From positions 1 through 40,819 of IMG/VR virus record IMGVR_UViG_3300036760_000048: a stretch of DNA of 40,819 nucleotides; one strand, given 5' to 3'. Shown piece after piece: positions 7,420 to 16,277 of the stretch (the first letter of the stretch is position 1; each line of letters begins with the position of its first letter). The translations under genes and the position numbers were made by a program. Source of the stretch: a virus. The notes under the pieces were generated by a model. That model was given only the letters and a program-made list of their open reading frames with translations. It had not been told where the DNA came from and did no database searches.

Positions 7420-7773
7420 TCAGTTATTCTCCAGGAGGGACATCACCCACGACAGGGCTTCGTCCTTCCCCTTCAGGATCGGGATCTGCGGATCGGCTGG
7501 AGCCATCCTCTCCCATTGAATCCAGGAGTCGTGTACCGTCTTCCTCTCCATGTCGATGCGCTCCCACGCGATGGCGGCTCGCCGGGCGCAACGCCATTTT
7601 GCGGAATCGTACTTCAGGCGCTCTCGGACCTGCCAGACGGGGGACGTGAGCCATCTTGTAAGCCTCATCCAGAACACGGGGAACCCCCCGCCGCTAGGGA
7701 CACGATCCACTCTTTCCACATGAATGTGTACCAGCCCGCTCTCGGGCCACTTCTGAAAGCCCCACCGGATCAC
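7420..7773 (-). CDS. Hypothetical basic protein (117 aa)
   Basis: This Trp- and Arg-rich protein has several helices (residues 45-80 especially). I recognise no family. It lies between two small beta-rich proteins and overlaps the upstream one by four bases, so it is part of the same late transcript. A virion or assembly role would be a guess. Confidence 0.6.
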   Translation of the reverse strand: MIRWGFQKWPESGLVHIHVERVDRVPSGGGFPVFWMRLTRWLTSPVWQVRERLKYDSAKWRCARRAAIAWERIDMERKTVHDSWIQWERMAPADPQIPILKGKDEALSWVMSLLENN

Positions 7774-8069
7774 TCGAAGTCCGCAAGGATGCGGACCGTG
7801 TTCGCTCCGCTGGAAGTGGCTCCGGTGAGAGAGATGGTCGAGATGCCCCGTAGCGGGAACTTCGTATTGAAGAAGGTGTTCCCCTTCGCCACTCCCTGCC
7901 AGACGGTAACGCTCTTCTTGTCGATGATCGCCACGTTCTGGATCGTCGTGGAGGACGGAGCAATGATCTCAACGCCACATACCATTCCAGCGAGCCAGTC
8001 GTTGGTGTTCGCGGTGCCCGTCCCGGAACTCGTGGTAATGGCGTACTCTACGTCATGATACTTTGGCAC
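7770..8069 (-). CDS. Hypothetical beta-rich virion protein (99 aa)
   Basis: It opens with a tyrosine-rich strand, then Thr/Ser/Gly-rich beta segments such as SVTVWQGVAKGNTFF and ISTISLTGATSS. The pattern resembles the small proteins at 7113-7418, 15948-16277, 21768-22094 and 22103-22420, which may be related decoration or tail proteins. It overlaps its upstream neighbour by 17 nt. Confidence 0.65.
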   Translation of the reverse strand: MPKYHDVEYAITTSSGTGTANTNDWLAGMVCGVEIIAPSSTTIQNVAIIDKKSVTVWQGVAKGNTFFNTKFPLRGISTISLTGATSSGANTVRILADFE

Positions 8070-8418
8070 GGCCGAGCTTCTCCCTCACGCGGTCCACCAG
8101 GCTCTTCTCCTCCGAGGCTCCCACCGGAACCAGCGTCGGCACCGCCCGGACCTTCTTCACGAACACGATGTCCCGTAGATAGAAATGCACCGCTCCCTCG
8201 CATCCGGGAGTGGGGCATCCAACGTCAGGGACCACGGAGAGGGCCGGAGGAGGAGTCTTGAAGGTGTACCCGTGCCCGTCCTGAAAGGCGATCTCTCCAC
8301 CGCAATCGTGGCAGACGGTCTTCCAGACCGGGCCATCGTTCCAGACAGGCCAGGTCCGGGTCTTCAGGAACGCCGCCTTCATCCAATCGAGCTTCGATAG
8401 GAACTGCGCCTGTGGCAC
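8053..8418 (-). CDS. Zinc-ribbon-like protein (121 aa)
   Basis: The centre carries CHDCGG followed about 30 residues later by CPTPGCEG, a CxxC...CxxxxC arrangement that suggests one zinc ribbon. The C-terminal 40 residues are charged and helical. A strong AAAGGAGG Shine-Dalgarno lies just before the ATG and just after the 8434-8497 stem. The function is unknown. Confidence 0.65.
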   Translation of the reverse strand: MPQAQFLSKLDWMKAAFLKTRTWPVWNDGPVWKTVCHDCGGEIAFQDGHGYTFKTPPPALSVVPDVGCPTPGCEGAVHFYLRDIVFVKKVRAVPTLVPVGASEEKSLVDRVREKLGRAKVS

Positions 8419-8433
8419 ATGGCCTCCTTTATT

Positions 8434-8497
8434 GGGCCGCTGACCCCGAGCGTCGATAGGCCGGTCGCCGTGAGGTCCACCGACAGGCCAGCGGCCC
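8434..8497 (-). promoter_or_regulatory. Intergenic stem: 9-bp inverted repeat between the holin-like and zinc-ribbon genes
   Basis: GGGCCGCTG at 8434-8442 is the exact reverse complement of CAGCGGCCC at 8489-8497. In the transcribed (minus) sense it begins 10 nt after the holin-like gene's stop and ends about 5 nt before the next Shine-Dalgarno. Internal GTCG/CGAC pairing is possible. There is no U-tract, so it does not look like an intrinsic terminator. Confidence 0.5.
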
Positions 8498-8506
8498 TAA
8501 CCTAGA

Positions 8507-8812
8507 TCAGTCGAACCACTTCATGCCGGAACCGATCCACTCCCGAGCCGACTTGAGAGCGCCCCAACCGTAGCCTCCCAGCGCCCCGAGAATCGCCCCC
8601 GTCAGGGGATCGTGGAGGATGCCAGCTCCGCCGGCAGCACCGACCCCGAGAGCCGCCACCCAGCGGAGCTTCTTCGGCCAGGGGAACTTCTTGACCGCCC
8701 CGAGCTGGGCGATGAGGGGAGAGAGGAGGGTCACAGCCGCCCCGCCAAGGGTTCCCACGGCCTTGCCAGCCTCTCCAGCGAGAGTAATGAGAGAGTCGGG
8801 ATTTGCCTGCAT
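8507..8812 (-). CDS. Putative holin-like membrane protein (101 aa)
   Basis: Two to three hydrophobic segments are visible (about residues 19-38, 50-66 and 69-86), rich in Gly and Ala. They are separated by a basic patch KKFPWPKKLR and followed by a short charged tail. Size, topology and position one gene after the endolysin fit a holin, though the family is not recognisable by motif. A small structural membrane protein remains possible. An AGGTAGGA ribosome site precedes the ATG. Confidence 0.5.
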   Translation of the reverse strand: MQANPDSLITLAGEAGKAVGTLGGAAVTLLSPLIAQLGAVKKFPWPKKLRWVAALGVGAAGGAGILHDPLTGAILGALGGYGWGALKSAREWIGSGMKWFD

Positions 8813-8854
8813 CTTCCTACCTTTACGCGGGAATCCGCCCGCTGCGGTTGCCGC

Positions 8855-8966
8855 TACACTTTACCACAATCAGCGGCTTGTGATACGGTAGTGTAAGTCT
8901 TACAGGGGCGGCGTCTCCCTTGCGCGGGGAACTCCGAATGGGTCCGGTACGACCCGACGCCGCCCC
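8855..8966 (-). promoter_or_regulatory. Structured gap after the endolysin gene: 11-bp stem plus a second hairpin
   Basis: GGGGCGGCGTC at 8905-8915 pairs with GACGCCGCCCC at 8956-8966. Inside, in the minus sense, GGGTC/GACCC and TCCC/GGGA can form two arms, giving a three-way-junction shape. The stem begins 13 nt after the endolysin stop. Next come a 13-nt palindrome (8892-8904) and an imperfect hairpin, TACACT 8855-8860 with AGTGTA 8890-8895. A small GCGGG/CCCGC hairpin (8827-8842) lies just before the next ribosome site. No gene is seen in 8813-8978. Confidence 0.45.
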
Positions 8967-8978
8967 CTGCCGTCATGG

Positions 8979-9479
8979 TCAGCCCGCTTCCCACGGAGCG
9001 AGAACGTCCAGGTCGGGCCTCAACGCCGGAGGCCCCCACGGGGATTCCGTATCCACATGGATAAGGTCGATCCCCTTCCTCAGCCTGTCAAGCAGCACCT
9101 TCGCCCCCAGCCTCTTGAACTCGGGATGCTGGAAATGGTACGGATCGGTCCTCCTCATCCAGATGTCCCGGTTGCCGGGCCAGTCGATGTCGTAGAGCGC
9201 CCCGATCTCCGCAATCGCCCGCCAGTCCCCATCGGAGAGCTTCCAGAGGGCCTTCCCTGCCACTAGGGACACCACGTCTACACCTAACCCGTACTGATGG
9301 GCCGACTCCCACGGAGACGCCTTCGACTTCCCAGCCGCCTTCTCCAGCATCTGATCGTGCGCTCCCCGGTAGGTGGTGAAGACGAGCAGATCCACTCCAC
9401 GCGATCCCTTGACCCCGGAGATCCAGTCCGTCACGGACTTCCGGAAGACGGGGTGGAGGTCGATCATGGCGCGACTCAT
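8979..9479 (-). CDS. M15-family peptidoglycan peptidase (endolysin)
   Basis: This 166-aa protein carries the M15/VanY zinc signature: SAHQYGLGVD gives ligands H61 and D68, and DPYHFQH near 112-118 gives the third His. The size matches single-domain L-alanyl-D-glutamate or D-Ala-D-Ala peptidase endolysins. No signal peptide is visible, so export would need a holin. It overlaps the small membrane-protein gene by ATGA. The family call is strong; the exact bond cleaved cannot be read from sequence. Confidence 0.88.
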   Translation of the reverse strand: MSRAMIDLHPVFRKSVTDWISGVKGSRGVDLLVFTTYRGAHDQMLEKAAGKSKASPWESAHQYGLGVDVVSLVAGKALWKLSDGDWRAIAEIGALYDIDWPGNRDIWMRRTDPYHFQHPEFKRLGAKVLLDRLRKGIDLIHVDTESPWGPPALRPDLDVLAPWEAG

Positions 9480-9763
9480 CGCAACTGCTTATTCATTTCG
9501 TAGAGCCGCTGTTCAGTCTGGGTCACTCTTGCTGTCAGGATGTCGAACTGCCCCTGGAAGCTCATGTTGATGGCGTCCTGCTTGGACATCATTGCGACAG
9601 CCGCCTCCTTCGAGAGCGTGCCGTTCACCACCATCTCGATCGCCGTCAATCGTTCCTGCTCCAGCCGTACCGTGACGAAGAAGCCCACAATAAGGAAGAA
9701 GATCGTTCCAAGCTGAACGACCGTGTATGCCTTGGCCCACCTTGCTTGATTCTCGTCTGCCAC
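9476..9763 (-). CDS. Single-TM protein with C-terminal coiled coil (holin/spanin candidate)
   Basis: It has a short polar N-terminus, one strong membrane segment at about residues 14-32 (VVQLGTIFFLIVGFFVTV), then an amphipathic coiled-coil tail ending in Lys/Gln/Arg. Linked directly upstream of the endolysin, it fits a class of small phage holins or an inner-membrane spanin. The sequence cannot separate the two. No lipobox partner is seen nearby. Confidence 0.55.
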   Translation of the reverse strand: MADENQARWAKAYTVVQLGTIFFLIVGFFVTVRLEQERLTAIEMVVNGTLSKEAAVAMMSKQDAINMSFQGQFDILTARVTQTEQRLYEMNKQLR

Positions 9764-9778
9764 GGTTGCGGCCTCCTA

Positions 9779-12700
9779 TTATGGATACATCCTGTCATAT
9801 CTTCCCTCTGCCTTATCAAGGCTCTTCTCAAGAGCCTTGACTCTTCCCTCCGTCTCAGCCGACCGGAGCTTCTTCTGAAGATCGGACAGGGCCTTGTGCG
9901 CCCGGTACTGCCGCATCTGGGCGTCGTCCTCGGGATTCGATCTGGAGATGCGTGCCACGTTGGAAAGATTCGTGGCCTTCATCCACCACGGCATGTCTCT
10001 GGCCGAATCCATCGTGCCCCAGAAGTGAGCATAGGGACGCCATATGGAGAGGAACGTATCCACGTAGCGTGGCACCGTGACTGGACCTCTCTGCACAAAC
10101 TCCACGTCCTTGTTCGTGAGCGGTTCCCCGGTGAGGGGATTGACTCCCACGATCTTCATGGCTGTCTGCTCAAGTGGTCCGAGAGAGGAAAGACCGCCCT
10201 GAACCAGACCGCCCATTAGCCGTTGAGGAAGATCGGCTGTCGGACGAGGAGGGGTAGGAGCGAACTTGGCAGGTTCCGCCTGTACCGTGCCTACCCTTGC
10301 CGAGTAGATGTCCCCTTCCTTGCCCCTGCCGATGGGGAAGGCGTTGGTACTGGCCGTGAAGTCGGACTCGTTCGGTGGAACCTTGTTCTCCTCCCGAAGC
10401 GCATGCTGAATCCGGGTCGGCATCGTGAACGGTAGGGACGCCGGATGCTGGATCATCCGCTTCATCACGAACGGAAGGGCCTTGAACGTCCACGTCAGGA
10501 ACGGCACCGCTCCCGTTCTCAGCTTCGAGACGATCTTGGACACTTCGTCGTAATCGAAGGAAGTGTTCGATACGAGTTCCCGAGCCTGTGCCACCGACAT
10601 GCCCCTTGATCTACCCCAGAGATAGCCCACGATCCGGGGTTGATTCTCAAGCAATCCGGCCACCGCACGCCCAGCTCTGAGATACCCGGCATGCTCGAAT
10701 CTCTGCGCTCCCTTCAGTCCAGGACGGAAGGTCGGGATCGGGATTCCGGCCGTGAGATACGGAGGGATGTAACTCGGAAGGTCGCCAACGTGGGATCTCG
10801 GAAGCCCAAGCAACTCCGGGGACGTTCCCCGCGTCATGGAACCGATGACCCCGCCCTTCGAGACGCCAACGCTCTCCCATTCCTTGAGCCATTCCTGAGT
10901 GGTCTTCGTCTCTCCGAGGAAGGTATGAGACGTGTCCAGTCCCTTCCCGAACATGCCGGAATGGAGAATGGAGGCCACCGGCCCGCCGTGCTTGTTGATC
11001 TCAGAGAGCGGCATTCCTCTCATCCACCACAAGGACAAGTTCCCAAGGTAGTTGTCCTCATGCCACGATGCGAACGGAACAAGGATGTTCTGCTTCAACG
11101 TCTGCATCGCGGAGCGGTAGAGCATGGGAAGTTCCCCCATGTCCTCCGAGAGCCGCTTCGTGAAGGTCTTCATATCCTTCGCAACGTCCGCAGGAACGGC
11201 GTAGAGCTTCGCCCCGTTCTGTGCCACCTGCTGAAGACTCGTTGCAAGCTCGTTCGTGAGATGGGGAGTGACCCCCATGAAGTCCACCACGGAGCCGTTC
11301 GCAGCCACGTTCAGGTACGCCTTCGCAAGCTGGGAGTTGTCCGAGACGAGCTTGTTCCCGATGTCCCGAAGACTGCCGGGAGCGATCACCATGACTTCTC
11401 CGGGACGCAGATCGTGCATGGTCCGAATCTTCCGACCCGCGTATCCAAGTACCTGATCCAGAGCCTTTGGATAGGTGGTGGCCGCAGCGTGTCCGCGAAC
11501 GTGCCCCATGAGAACCTTCCGAACGTCCGTGCCGATGGCGTCGAGGGGCTTTCCGGTACGGCTCACGAAGTCTGGATGCTGCCTCCGGAAGAGTTGATTG
11601 AACTCCTCGGCTCCCATGTCCGCCGTGACCTGTCTCCCCTGCATGAATCCCTTGTTCCCACCAGAACGTCCGAAGAGGATCGTGTAATCGGTAGGGTTCG
11701 TAATGCCCTGGAACTTGTGGTAGGCGGGAGTCATGGGGCGGGGGAAGTAGCCGGTCAGGTATCCAACGTCCAGTCCTTCCCCCTTGGCGATGCTGTTCAA
11801 GTCGTCCAGCATCTTCCGAATGGCAAGCCCCTTCGTGTCGATGTTCTCGTTCCCTGTGGGGCGGAACTCGACAGGAACCATTTCCGACTTCCGGTAGGTA
11901 TCAAGCGCACCGTGGAGGGCTTTGAACTCGTCCTCGTTGAGCGGCTTCCCCTTTGAGAGAATGTCGTGGAGTCTCTTCCTGAAGTGCTGCTCGAAGACCC
12001 GCTGCTCTCCCGCCTGCTGCCTCCATTGGAACTTCGACATCTCCCGTCCGAACTGCCCGATCTCTCCCGGAAGGCGTGTTCCCTCCATCCCGGATCGGAA
12101 CGCCTGCATCGGCGTGGCGGTACCCTTCCCAATGGGTTCCAGAATCGACCCACCGGAAACGTCGGCAAGTCCCTGCCGAACGAACCGTCCCGCCCCTGAG
12201 AGGGCCTGTGTGACGGGGCGTCCTGGGATGGTGGCCTTCTTCCCGAACGGCAGGTCGATATGGGCGAGGTCCACTTCTCCGCGCTTCGCCGCCTCTCCAT
12301 AGTTCGCGGCAGGACCGACAGTCGAGAAGAGTTCCTGCATCGCTGCCTGATGCTCGGCAATCGGATCACGAGCCGCTCTCTTCCCAAGTCGGATTCCACT
12401 TGCACGATCCGTCTTGAGAAGTGCCTGAAACGCCTTCCCCTTTTCGGGAGCCTCCGTCCCTTTGAGGAGCATCCCAGGCGTCAAGTCGCCGCCCATTCTC
12501 GCCCTTGCAAGTCCGCCTTCGATGGCGCCTTCAGAAGCAAGATTGGGAGTTGGGATCTTCAGAGCCTTCGCACGGGCGTCTTCCGACAGTCTTACCAGTT
12601 CTGTCTCAGGGACGCCAGCAGCCTTGGCAGCCTTGATATTCTCCAGAACGCCAAGGACACCCTTCTCTGCACGTTGTGCTCCACGCGCTTTCTTCTTCAA

Positions 12701-13294
12701 CAGCAATTCGGAAAGACGTTCCCTCTCCGCCGCCACCTTCGGACCGAGCGCCGTCTTGAGCGCTCCTGCTCCCTTCGCAAACTCCTCAGGGGCCTCGGCA
12801 AACTTCTTGATCCCCTTTGCCGACTTCTGGAACAAGCGGAGTCCGGTTTCCGGAGTAGGCTCAAAGAGGCCAGCGGCACGGATCGCCGTGGAAGGCTTGA
12901 CCGAAACGAGCGATCCGAACGGTCCAGGAACAGTTACGGGAGTGTCCATGCCCCGCTCCTGAATCGCCTCGGCAACGGGATCGGCAAGGAAGCTGGCCTT
13001 CTCCTCTCCGGCCATGACACGGAGCGGAGTCTTGAGGATGTCCCCACCGCTCACCTTCGGCAGGTTCTCCGGCCTTCCGGGAAGTCTCTGAAGACCGTAC
13101 CGGACAGCCTGTGCCCGCATGGACGTGAGAGGGAAGACCCGCTCCACCTGCTCGGCTGCGGACTTGATGACGCTCGCTGGACGGGGAATGTTCGACGGAG
13201 CGTGGAGAATCCGCTGGATGATGTCAGGAGGCTTCTTCTTGTCCTCCTCCGGACCACCACCAATGGAGCGTCCCGTTCGGGTGTCAATCGGCAT
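9779..13294 (-). CDS. Very large internal virion / ejection protein (1171 aa)
   Basis: This is the longest gene. The N-terminal 350 residues are basic, Ala/Lys-rich and helical. The rest mixes Gly/Pro loops and long helices, with a region near 900-960 (AVPFLTWTFKALPFV) that could insert in a membrane. There is no transglycosylase or other catalytic motif that I can identify. Length, late position and order after three smaller Gln/Arg-rich proteins match podovirus core proteins that are ejected with the DNA. It overlaps the upstream stop (TGATG). The role is inferred from context. Confidence 0.6.
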   Translation of the reverse strand: MPIDTRTGRSIGGGPEEDKKKPPDIIQRILHAPSNIPRPASVIKSAAEQVERVFPLTSMRAQAVRYGLQRLPGRPENLPKVSGGDILKTPLRVMAGEEKASFLADPVAEAIQERGMDTPVTVPGPFGSLVSVKPSTAIRAAGLFEPTPETGLRLFQKSAKGIKKFAEAPEEFAKGAGALKTALGPKVAAERERLSELLLKKKARGAQRAEKGVLGVLENIKAAKAAGVPETELVRLSEDARAKALKIPTPNLASEGAIEGGLARARMGGDLTPGMLLKGTEAPEKGKAFQALLKTDRASGIRLGKRAARDPIAEHQAAMQELFSTVGPAANYGEAAKRGEVDLAHIDLPFGKKATIPGRPVTQALSGAGRFVRQGLADVSGGSILEPIGKGTATPMQAFRSGMEGTRLPGEIGQFGREMSKFQWRQQAGEQRVFEQHFRKRLHDILSKGKPLNEDEFKALHGALDTYRKSEMVPVEFRPTGNENIDTKGLAIRKMLDDLNSIAKGEGLDVGYLTGYFPRPMTPAYHKFQGITNPTDYTILFGRSGGNKGFMQGRQVTADMGAEEFNQLFRRQHPDFVSRTGKPLDAIGTDVRKVLMGHVRGHAAATTYPKALDQVLGYAGRKIRTMHDLRPGEVMVIAPGSLRDIGNKLVSDNSQLAKAYLNVAANGSVVDFMGVTPHLTNELATSLQQVAQNGAKLYAVPADVAKDMKTFTKRLSEDMGELPMLYRSAMQTLKQNILVPFASWHEDNYLGNLSLWWMRGMPLSEINKHGGPVASILHSGMFGKGLDTSHTFLGETKTTQEWLKEWESVGVSKGGVIGSMTRGTSPELLGLPRSHVGDLPSYIPPYLTAGIPIPTFRPGLKGAQRFEHAGYLRAGRAVAGLLENQPRIVGYLWGRSRGMSVAQARELVSNTSFDYDEVSKIVSKLRTGAVPFLTWTFKALPFVMKRMIQHPASLPFTMPTRIQHALREENKVPPNESDFTASTNAFPIGRGKEGDIYSARVGTVQAEPAKFAPTPPRPTADLPQRLMGGLVQGGLSSLGPLEQTAMKIVGVNPLTGEPLTNKDVEFVQRGPVTVPRYVDTFLSIWRPYAHFWGTMDSARDMPWWMKATNLSNVARISRSNPEDDAQMRQYRAHKALSDLQKKLRSAETEGRVKALEKSLDKAEGRYDRMYP

Positions 13295-14145
13295 CAGGGC
13301 TCCGGATTGATTCCGTGCTTGGCAGCGAACTCACGCCAGAGTTGACCCCACGCGGGATCAATCCGAATCCTGGATTCCAAGAGTGGGTAGTTCACTGGGA
13401 ATCCACGGCCACCTTCATCTCTCGCAAGCGTCAACTGCTTGCTGGAGAGATACGGAGAGATGAAGTCCTGGAATACGGCAAGCCGATCCCCTCGCATCTC
13501 ACTTGGATCACCGGGAGTGGCAGTAACGCCACCTTCGTACTTCTTCCGGGCGTTCTGAGCCTCGTACCACTTGCGATCCATCTCCGAATGCCGCTCACCG
13601 GGAGTGCGAAGATTGTCCAGAATCCCCTGAATCGTGGCCTCCCCATGCCTCTGCTCCTGCGCTCCTTGAGCCCCGACGAACTCCCCGGCCTTCTTCCCAA
13701 GTTCCCCCATTCGTGCCGCACGCTCCTCCGGAGACTCGAACTGCTCACCGATCCTCTGTCCACCCAGCTTGTTGATGGTCTTCAGCATTTCCTCGGGAGG
13801 ACGGAACTGCTCCGGAATGATCTGCGCCCTCTGCTCTGGAGAGAGATGTCCGGAGGCTACCCCTGGAAGGCTTCGCGTCAAGGCTCCTGAATCCGGGATG
13901 GGAGGGATGGGATTTTGAATCCGGTCCAGCCGCAACTTCATCGCCTCTGCGCGATCCCTCTCTTCCATCTGATGGCGCAGTTCCTCTTCGGACTGTCTCC
14001 GCTTGAGAGACATCTGCGCCGCTCCGGAGAGGATCCCCGGCAGAAACCCCTTCAGTCCGGGACGCTGATGCGCTGGATCGTAGTTCCCGAGTCCGCCTAC
14101 AATGCCTCCGAGGATCGCGTCAAGCGCATAGTCTTTCTTACTCAT
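13294..14145 (-). CDS. Putative internal virion / ejection protein (283 aa)
   Basis: The protein is highly charged, Gln/Glu/Arg-rich and mostly helical, with coiled-coil stretches around 60-200 (SEEELRHQMEERDRAEAMKL and after) and a more compact C-terminus. It is overlapped by four bases by its upstream neighbour and by one base by the giant downstream protein. Such trios of helical proteins are typical of podovirus DNA-ejection modules. No motif proves the function. Confidence 0.55.
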   Translation of the reverse strand: MSKKDYALDAILGGIVGGLGNYDPAHQRPGLKGFLPGILSGAAQMSLKRRQSEEELRHQMEERDRAEAMKLRLDRIQNPIPPIPDSGALTRSLPGVASGHLSPEQRAQIIPEQFRPPEEMLKTINKLGGQRIGEQFESPEERAARMGELGKKAGEFVGAQGAQEQRHGEATIQGILDNLRTPGERHSEMDRKWYEAQNARKKYEGGVTATPGDPSEMRGDRLAVFQDFISPYLSSKQLTLARDEGGRGFPVNYPLLESRIRIDPAWGQLWREFAAKHGINPEP

Positions 14146-14447
14146 GGCATCGGTCCGATCCGTGTGGTCCCCTGCTGCGGAGAGAACTGTGCAATCTGCT
14201 CCAATCTCTGCTGCCGCTCAACATCGCGCATTCTCCTCCGCGCCTGCTCTGCCGCAAGTTGTTCCGCAGCCACCTGAACCATCTGTTGCATTCCAGGCTG
14301 ACCTTGCGATTGCTCAGGTGGAGCGGGAGAAGACTGGAACTGGCTCTGCCCGAGCGGTGCGCCAGGTGCAATCGCATAGGTTGGCTTCAGTAGGTTCTTT
14401 GCCGCCTGCGCCATCTGTAGCGCTCCGAGGATTGCCGCTATCGCCAC
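14142..14447 (-). CDS. Small Gln/Ala-rich virion protein (101 aa)
   Basis: A hydrophobic Ala-rich N-terminus (MAIAAILGALQMAQAAKNLL) could be a membrane-active helix. A Pro/Gln-rich linker and an Arg/Gln-rich helix (QLAAEQARRRMRDVERQQR) follow. It overlaps the next gene by ATGA. It fits the P22-like pattern of small pilot or ejection proteins by composition and position only. Confidence 0.55.
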   Translation of the reverse strand: MAIAAILGALQMAQAAKNLLKPTYAIAPGAPLGQSQFQSSPAPPEQSQGQPGMQQMVQVAAEQLAAEQARRRMRDVERQQRLEQIAQFSPQQGTTRIGPMP

Positions 14448-14449
14448 AA

Positions 14450-15697
14450 CTAGGCCCTCCCCTGCTGACCGCGCCGCTGCTTCCCGATAATCGCCATCTG
14501 GTTGCGGAACTCCTGCTCCGAGAGCATCCCCTGCGCTCTGAGATCGAACAACTTCCGCTCCGCTTCCTGCCTGTACTGATCGCCTGCCGTAGACCGCTCC
14601 ATGCCGTATCCGTACCGTCCAGAGGCAAGACCACCGAGACGACCACGCATGGCTTCAGCGGCCTGCGAGAGCGTGTCTTCGCGCCTGCGCCTCCGCTCCA
14701 CGGCGGAACCCATCCGTTCCCGCCCGAGTTCCCCAAGTCTGGATTGAAGCTCGTTCCCGACTCCACCTGTCGTCTGGATAAGGTCGGAGATGTTGATTCC
14801 GCTCCCGAGAAGGCCGCGTCCTGCGGCACCAGCGTTGACCGTTCCCGCAAGATTCGTGGAGAGACGGTTTGCGTCCGCAATGGACTGCTGCCTGAGACTC
14901 TCGAAGAGTTGCGCTTCCTCCGGGGACTCCGCCGTAGAGGGAAGGTACTTCTGGAGATCGCCTTCCTCCTGCTGCCGGGTCTGGTTGTAGATGTCCTCAA
15001 GGTACGAAGGGATTTGTGGATCGGGTTGCCCGGTAAGGAACTGATCGTAGGCCGTTTTCGATCCGGGACCGAATCCGGGATCTCCGTACTCATTGGGAAG
15101 AGGACGGTTCCATTGATCCCCCGAGAAGGTGTCCCGCCCCGACTGCCCTATCCGGCCAACAATCCTGCCAAGGAACCCGCCATTGTCTTCTCCTGTCCCG
15201 GTAGGATGCGGTGTCCAGTTGTCCCATATGCTGCCACTTCCCGCATCTCCACCACCGAAACGATTCCCTGGAGGACCGCCCATTCCAGCCTGATCCCTCC
15301 AATGCTGCCTCTGCTGATCGAACGATCCCGCAGTCTGATTCTGCCCGTACCTCTGCGCCGCCTGCTGCATGGGGGAGAGTCCCACCGGAACGCCCCCGAC
15401 GCCTCCGGATGGAGACGGAGGGGGGAGAGGGGCGATCCCGGCAGGAGCCGCACCGCCGATCCCACCGGTGGTCGGGACCGGAGGAGGAGCGGGCGGAAGT
15501 ACCTGCGGACCTGCCATCGGCTTCTGGGGCAGCATCCCCGTATCCGCCGTTGCGACCGGAGGAGCGGCAGTAGACCGGGCAGGCTGCACCCCCGGAGTCA
15601 TCCCAAGCCGTCTCCGAGCGGCGTCCTGCATCGGACCGACTCCGGGATTGAGTCCCCGCTGCACCGTGTTCCTAAAGGCCCCGAACCCGAAAGCCAT
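14450..15697 (-). CDS. Gly/Pro-rich putative ejection protein (415 aa)
   Basis: Residues 1-210 are low-complexity Gly, Pro and Gln, probably disordered. Residues 220-415 are helical and Arg/Gln/Glu-rich, containing QQSIADANRLSTNLAGTVNA and a long RRRRREDTLSQAAEAMRG helix. The Gly-Ser/Gln-Arg pattern recalls podovirus internal proteins that line or exit the portal channel. The stop is followed at once by the next small gene. Confidence 0.55.
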   Translation of the reverse strand: MAFGFGAFRNTVQRGLNPGVGPMQDAARRRLGMTPGVQPARSTAAPPVATADTGMLPQKPMAGPQVLPPAPPPVPTTGGIGGAAPAGIAPLPPPSPSGGVGGVPVGLSPMQQAAQRYGQNQTAGSFDQQRQHWRDQAGMGGPPGNRFGGGDAGSGSIWDNWTPHPTGTGEDNGGFLGRIVGRIGQSGRDTFSGDQWNRPLPNEYGDPGFGPGSKTAYDQFLTGQPDPQIPSYLEDIYNQTRQQEEGDLQKYLPSTAESPEEAQLFESLRQQSIADANRLSTNLAGTVNAGAAGRGLLGSGINISDLIQTTGGVGNELQSRLGELGRERMGSAVERRRRREDTLSQAAEAMRGRLGGLASGRYGYGMERSTAGDQYRQEAERKLFDLRAQGMLSEQEFRNQMAIIGKQRRGQQGRA

Positions 15698-15702
15698 TTG
15701 AA

Positions 15703-15939
15703 TTACCCCTTCCCGGTCAATTGCCCTAGAAGTTTTACAGCAGCCCTTTTTAGAAGACTCATCTTTTTGGAGTTCTTGCTATCAGGAGGGCCAATGAAAA
15801 TGCGTTTCAAGGAATAGGAACTATCGGGCGGAGACGTTTTGGTTCCCGTCGTATCCTTCGCTCCAAACGGACTTCTGTATCCGCCCATGATCCCATGAGT
15901 AACGATTCCCTCTTCCTTTTCCTTGTCCTTATCAGGCAT
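15703..15939 (-). CDS. Small basic protein (78 aa)
   Basis: It is Lys-rich at both ends (MPDKDKEKEEG at the start, KRAAVKLLGQLTGKG at the end), with a Ser/Pro/Gly middle and no recognisable domain. The stretch around 15700-15830 is visibly AT-richer than its neighbours. It sits between a small beta-rich protein and the ejection module. Confidence 0.55.
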   Translation of the reverse strand: MPDKDKEKEEGIVTHGIMGGYRSPFGAKDTTGTKTSPPDSSYSLKRIFIGPPDSKNSKKMSLLKRAAVKLLGQLTGKG

Positions 15940-15947
15940 TGGTCCTC

Positions 15948-16277
15948 CTAGCCGTGAACGATGATGTCGGCAACCCTAGCTGCCGCATCCGCCACGACGT
16001 AAACGTTGACCGCATCGTACCAGAGAGCCGTAGTCGGCCTGGCCACAGAAGATGAGAGCCGGATCTGTCCTGCTGTCTTCATCGTGATCGTGGGCGCGTA
16101 GACCGGGGTCACTCCCAATCCGTGAGGGATTGCCACTTCCGTCGTCCCCACCGTCTTGTCCAGAAGGATCGCCTGAAAGCACTTCGAATGCCGGATCGCC
16201 GCGTCTCCAGCAATGTGTCGGTCCTTGAACTGCGTGGTCGTGGTCGGGTCGAAGACACCTTTGGGTTGCAGCATCAA
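15948..16277 (-). CDS. Small beta-rich structural protein (109 aa)
   Basis: Thr/Val/Ala-rich strands alternate with Gly turns (TTEVAIPHGLGVTPVYAP, NVYVVADAAARVADI). This pattern is common in small phage tail or head proteins near fibres. It overlaps the BNR-like tail protein stop by four bases. The function is not known. Confidence 0.65.
   Translation of the reverse strand: MMLQPKGVFDPTTTTQFKDRHIAGDAAIRHSKCFQAILLDKTVGTTEVAIPHGLGVTPVYAPTITMKTAGQIRLSSSVARPTTALWYDAVNVYVVADAAARVADIIVHG

Noticed and set aside
10640-11956. Long plus-strand open frames opposite the giant virion gene (also 26414-28618 opposite the portal)
   Set aside because: They are antisense shadows in GC-rich DNA, with no ribosome sites and no domain-like sequence.
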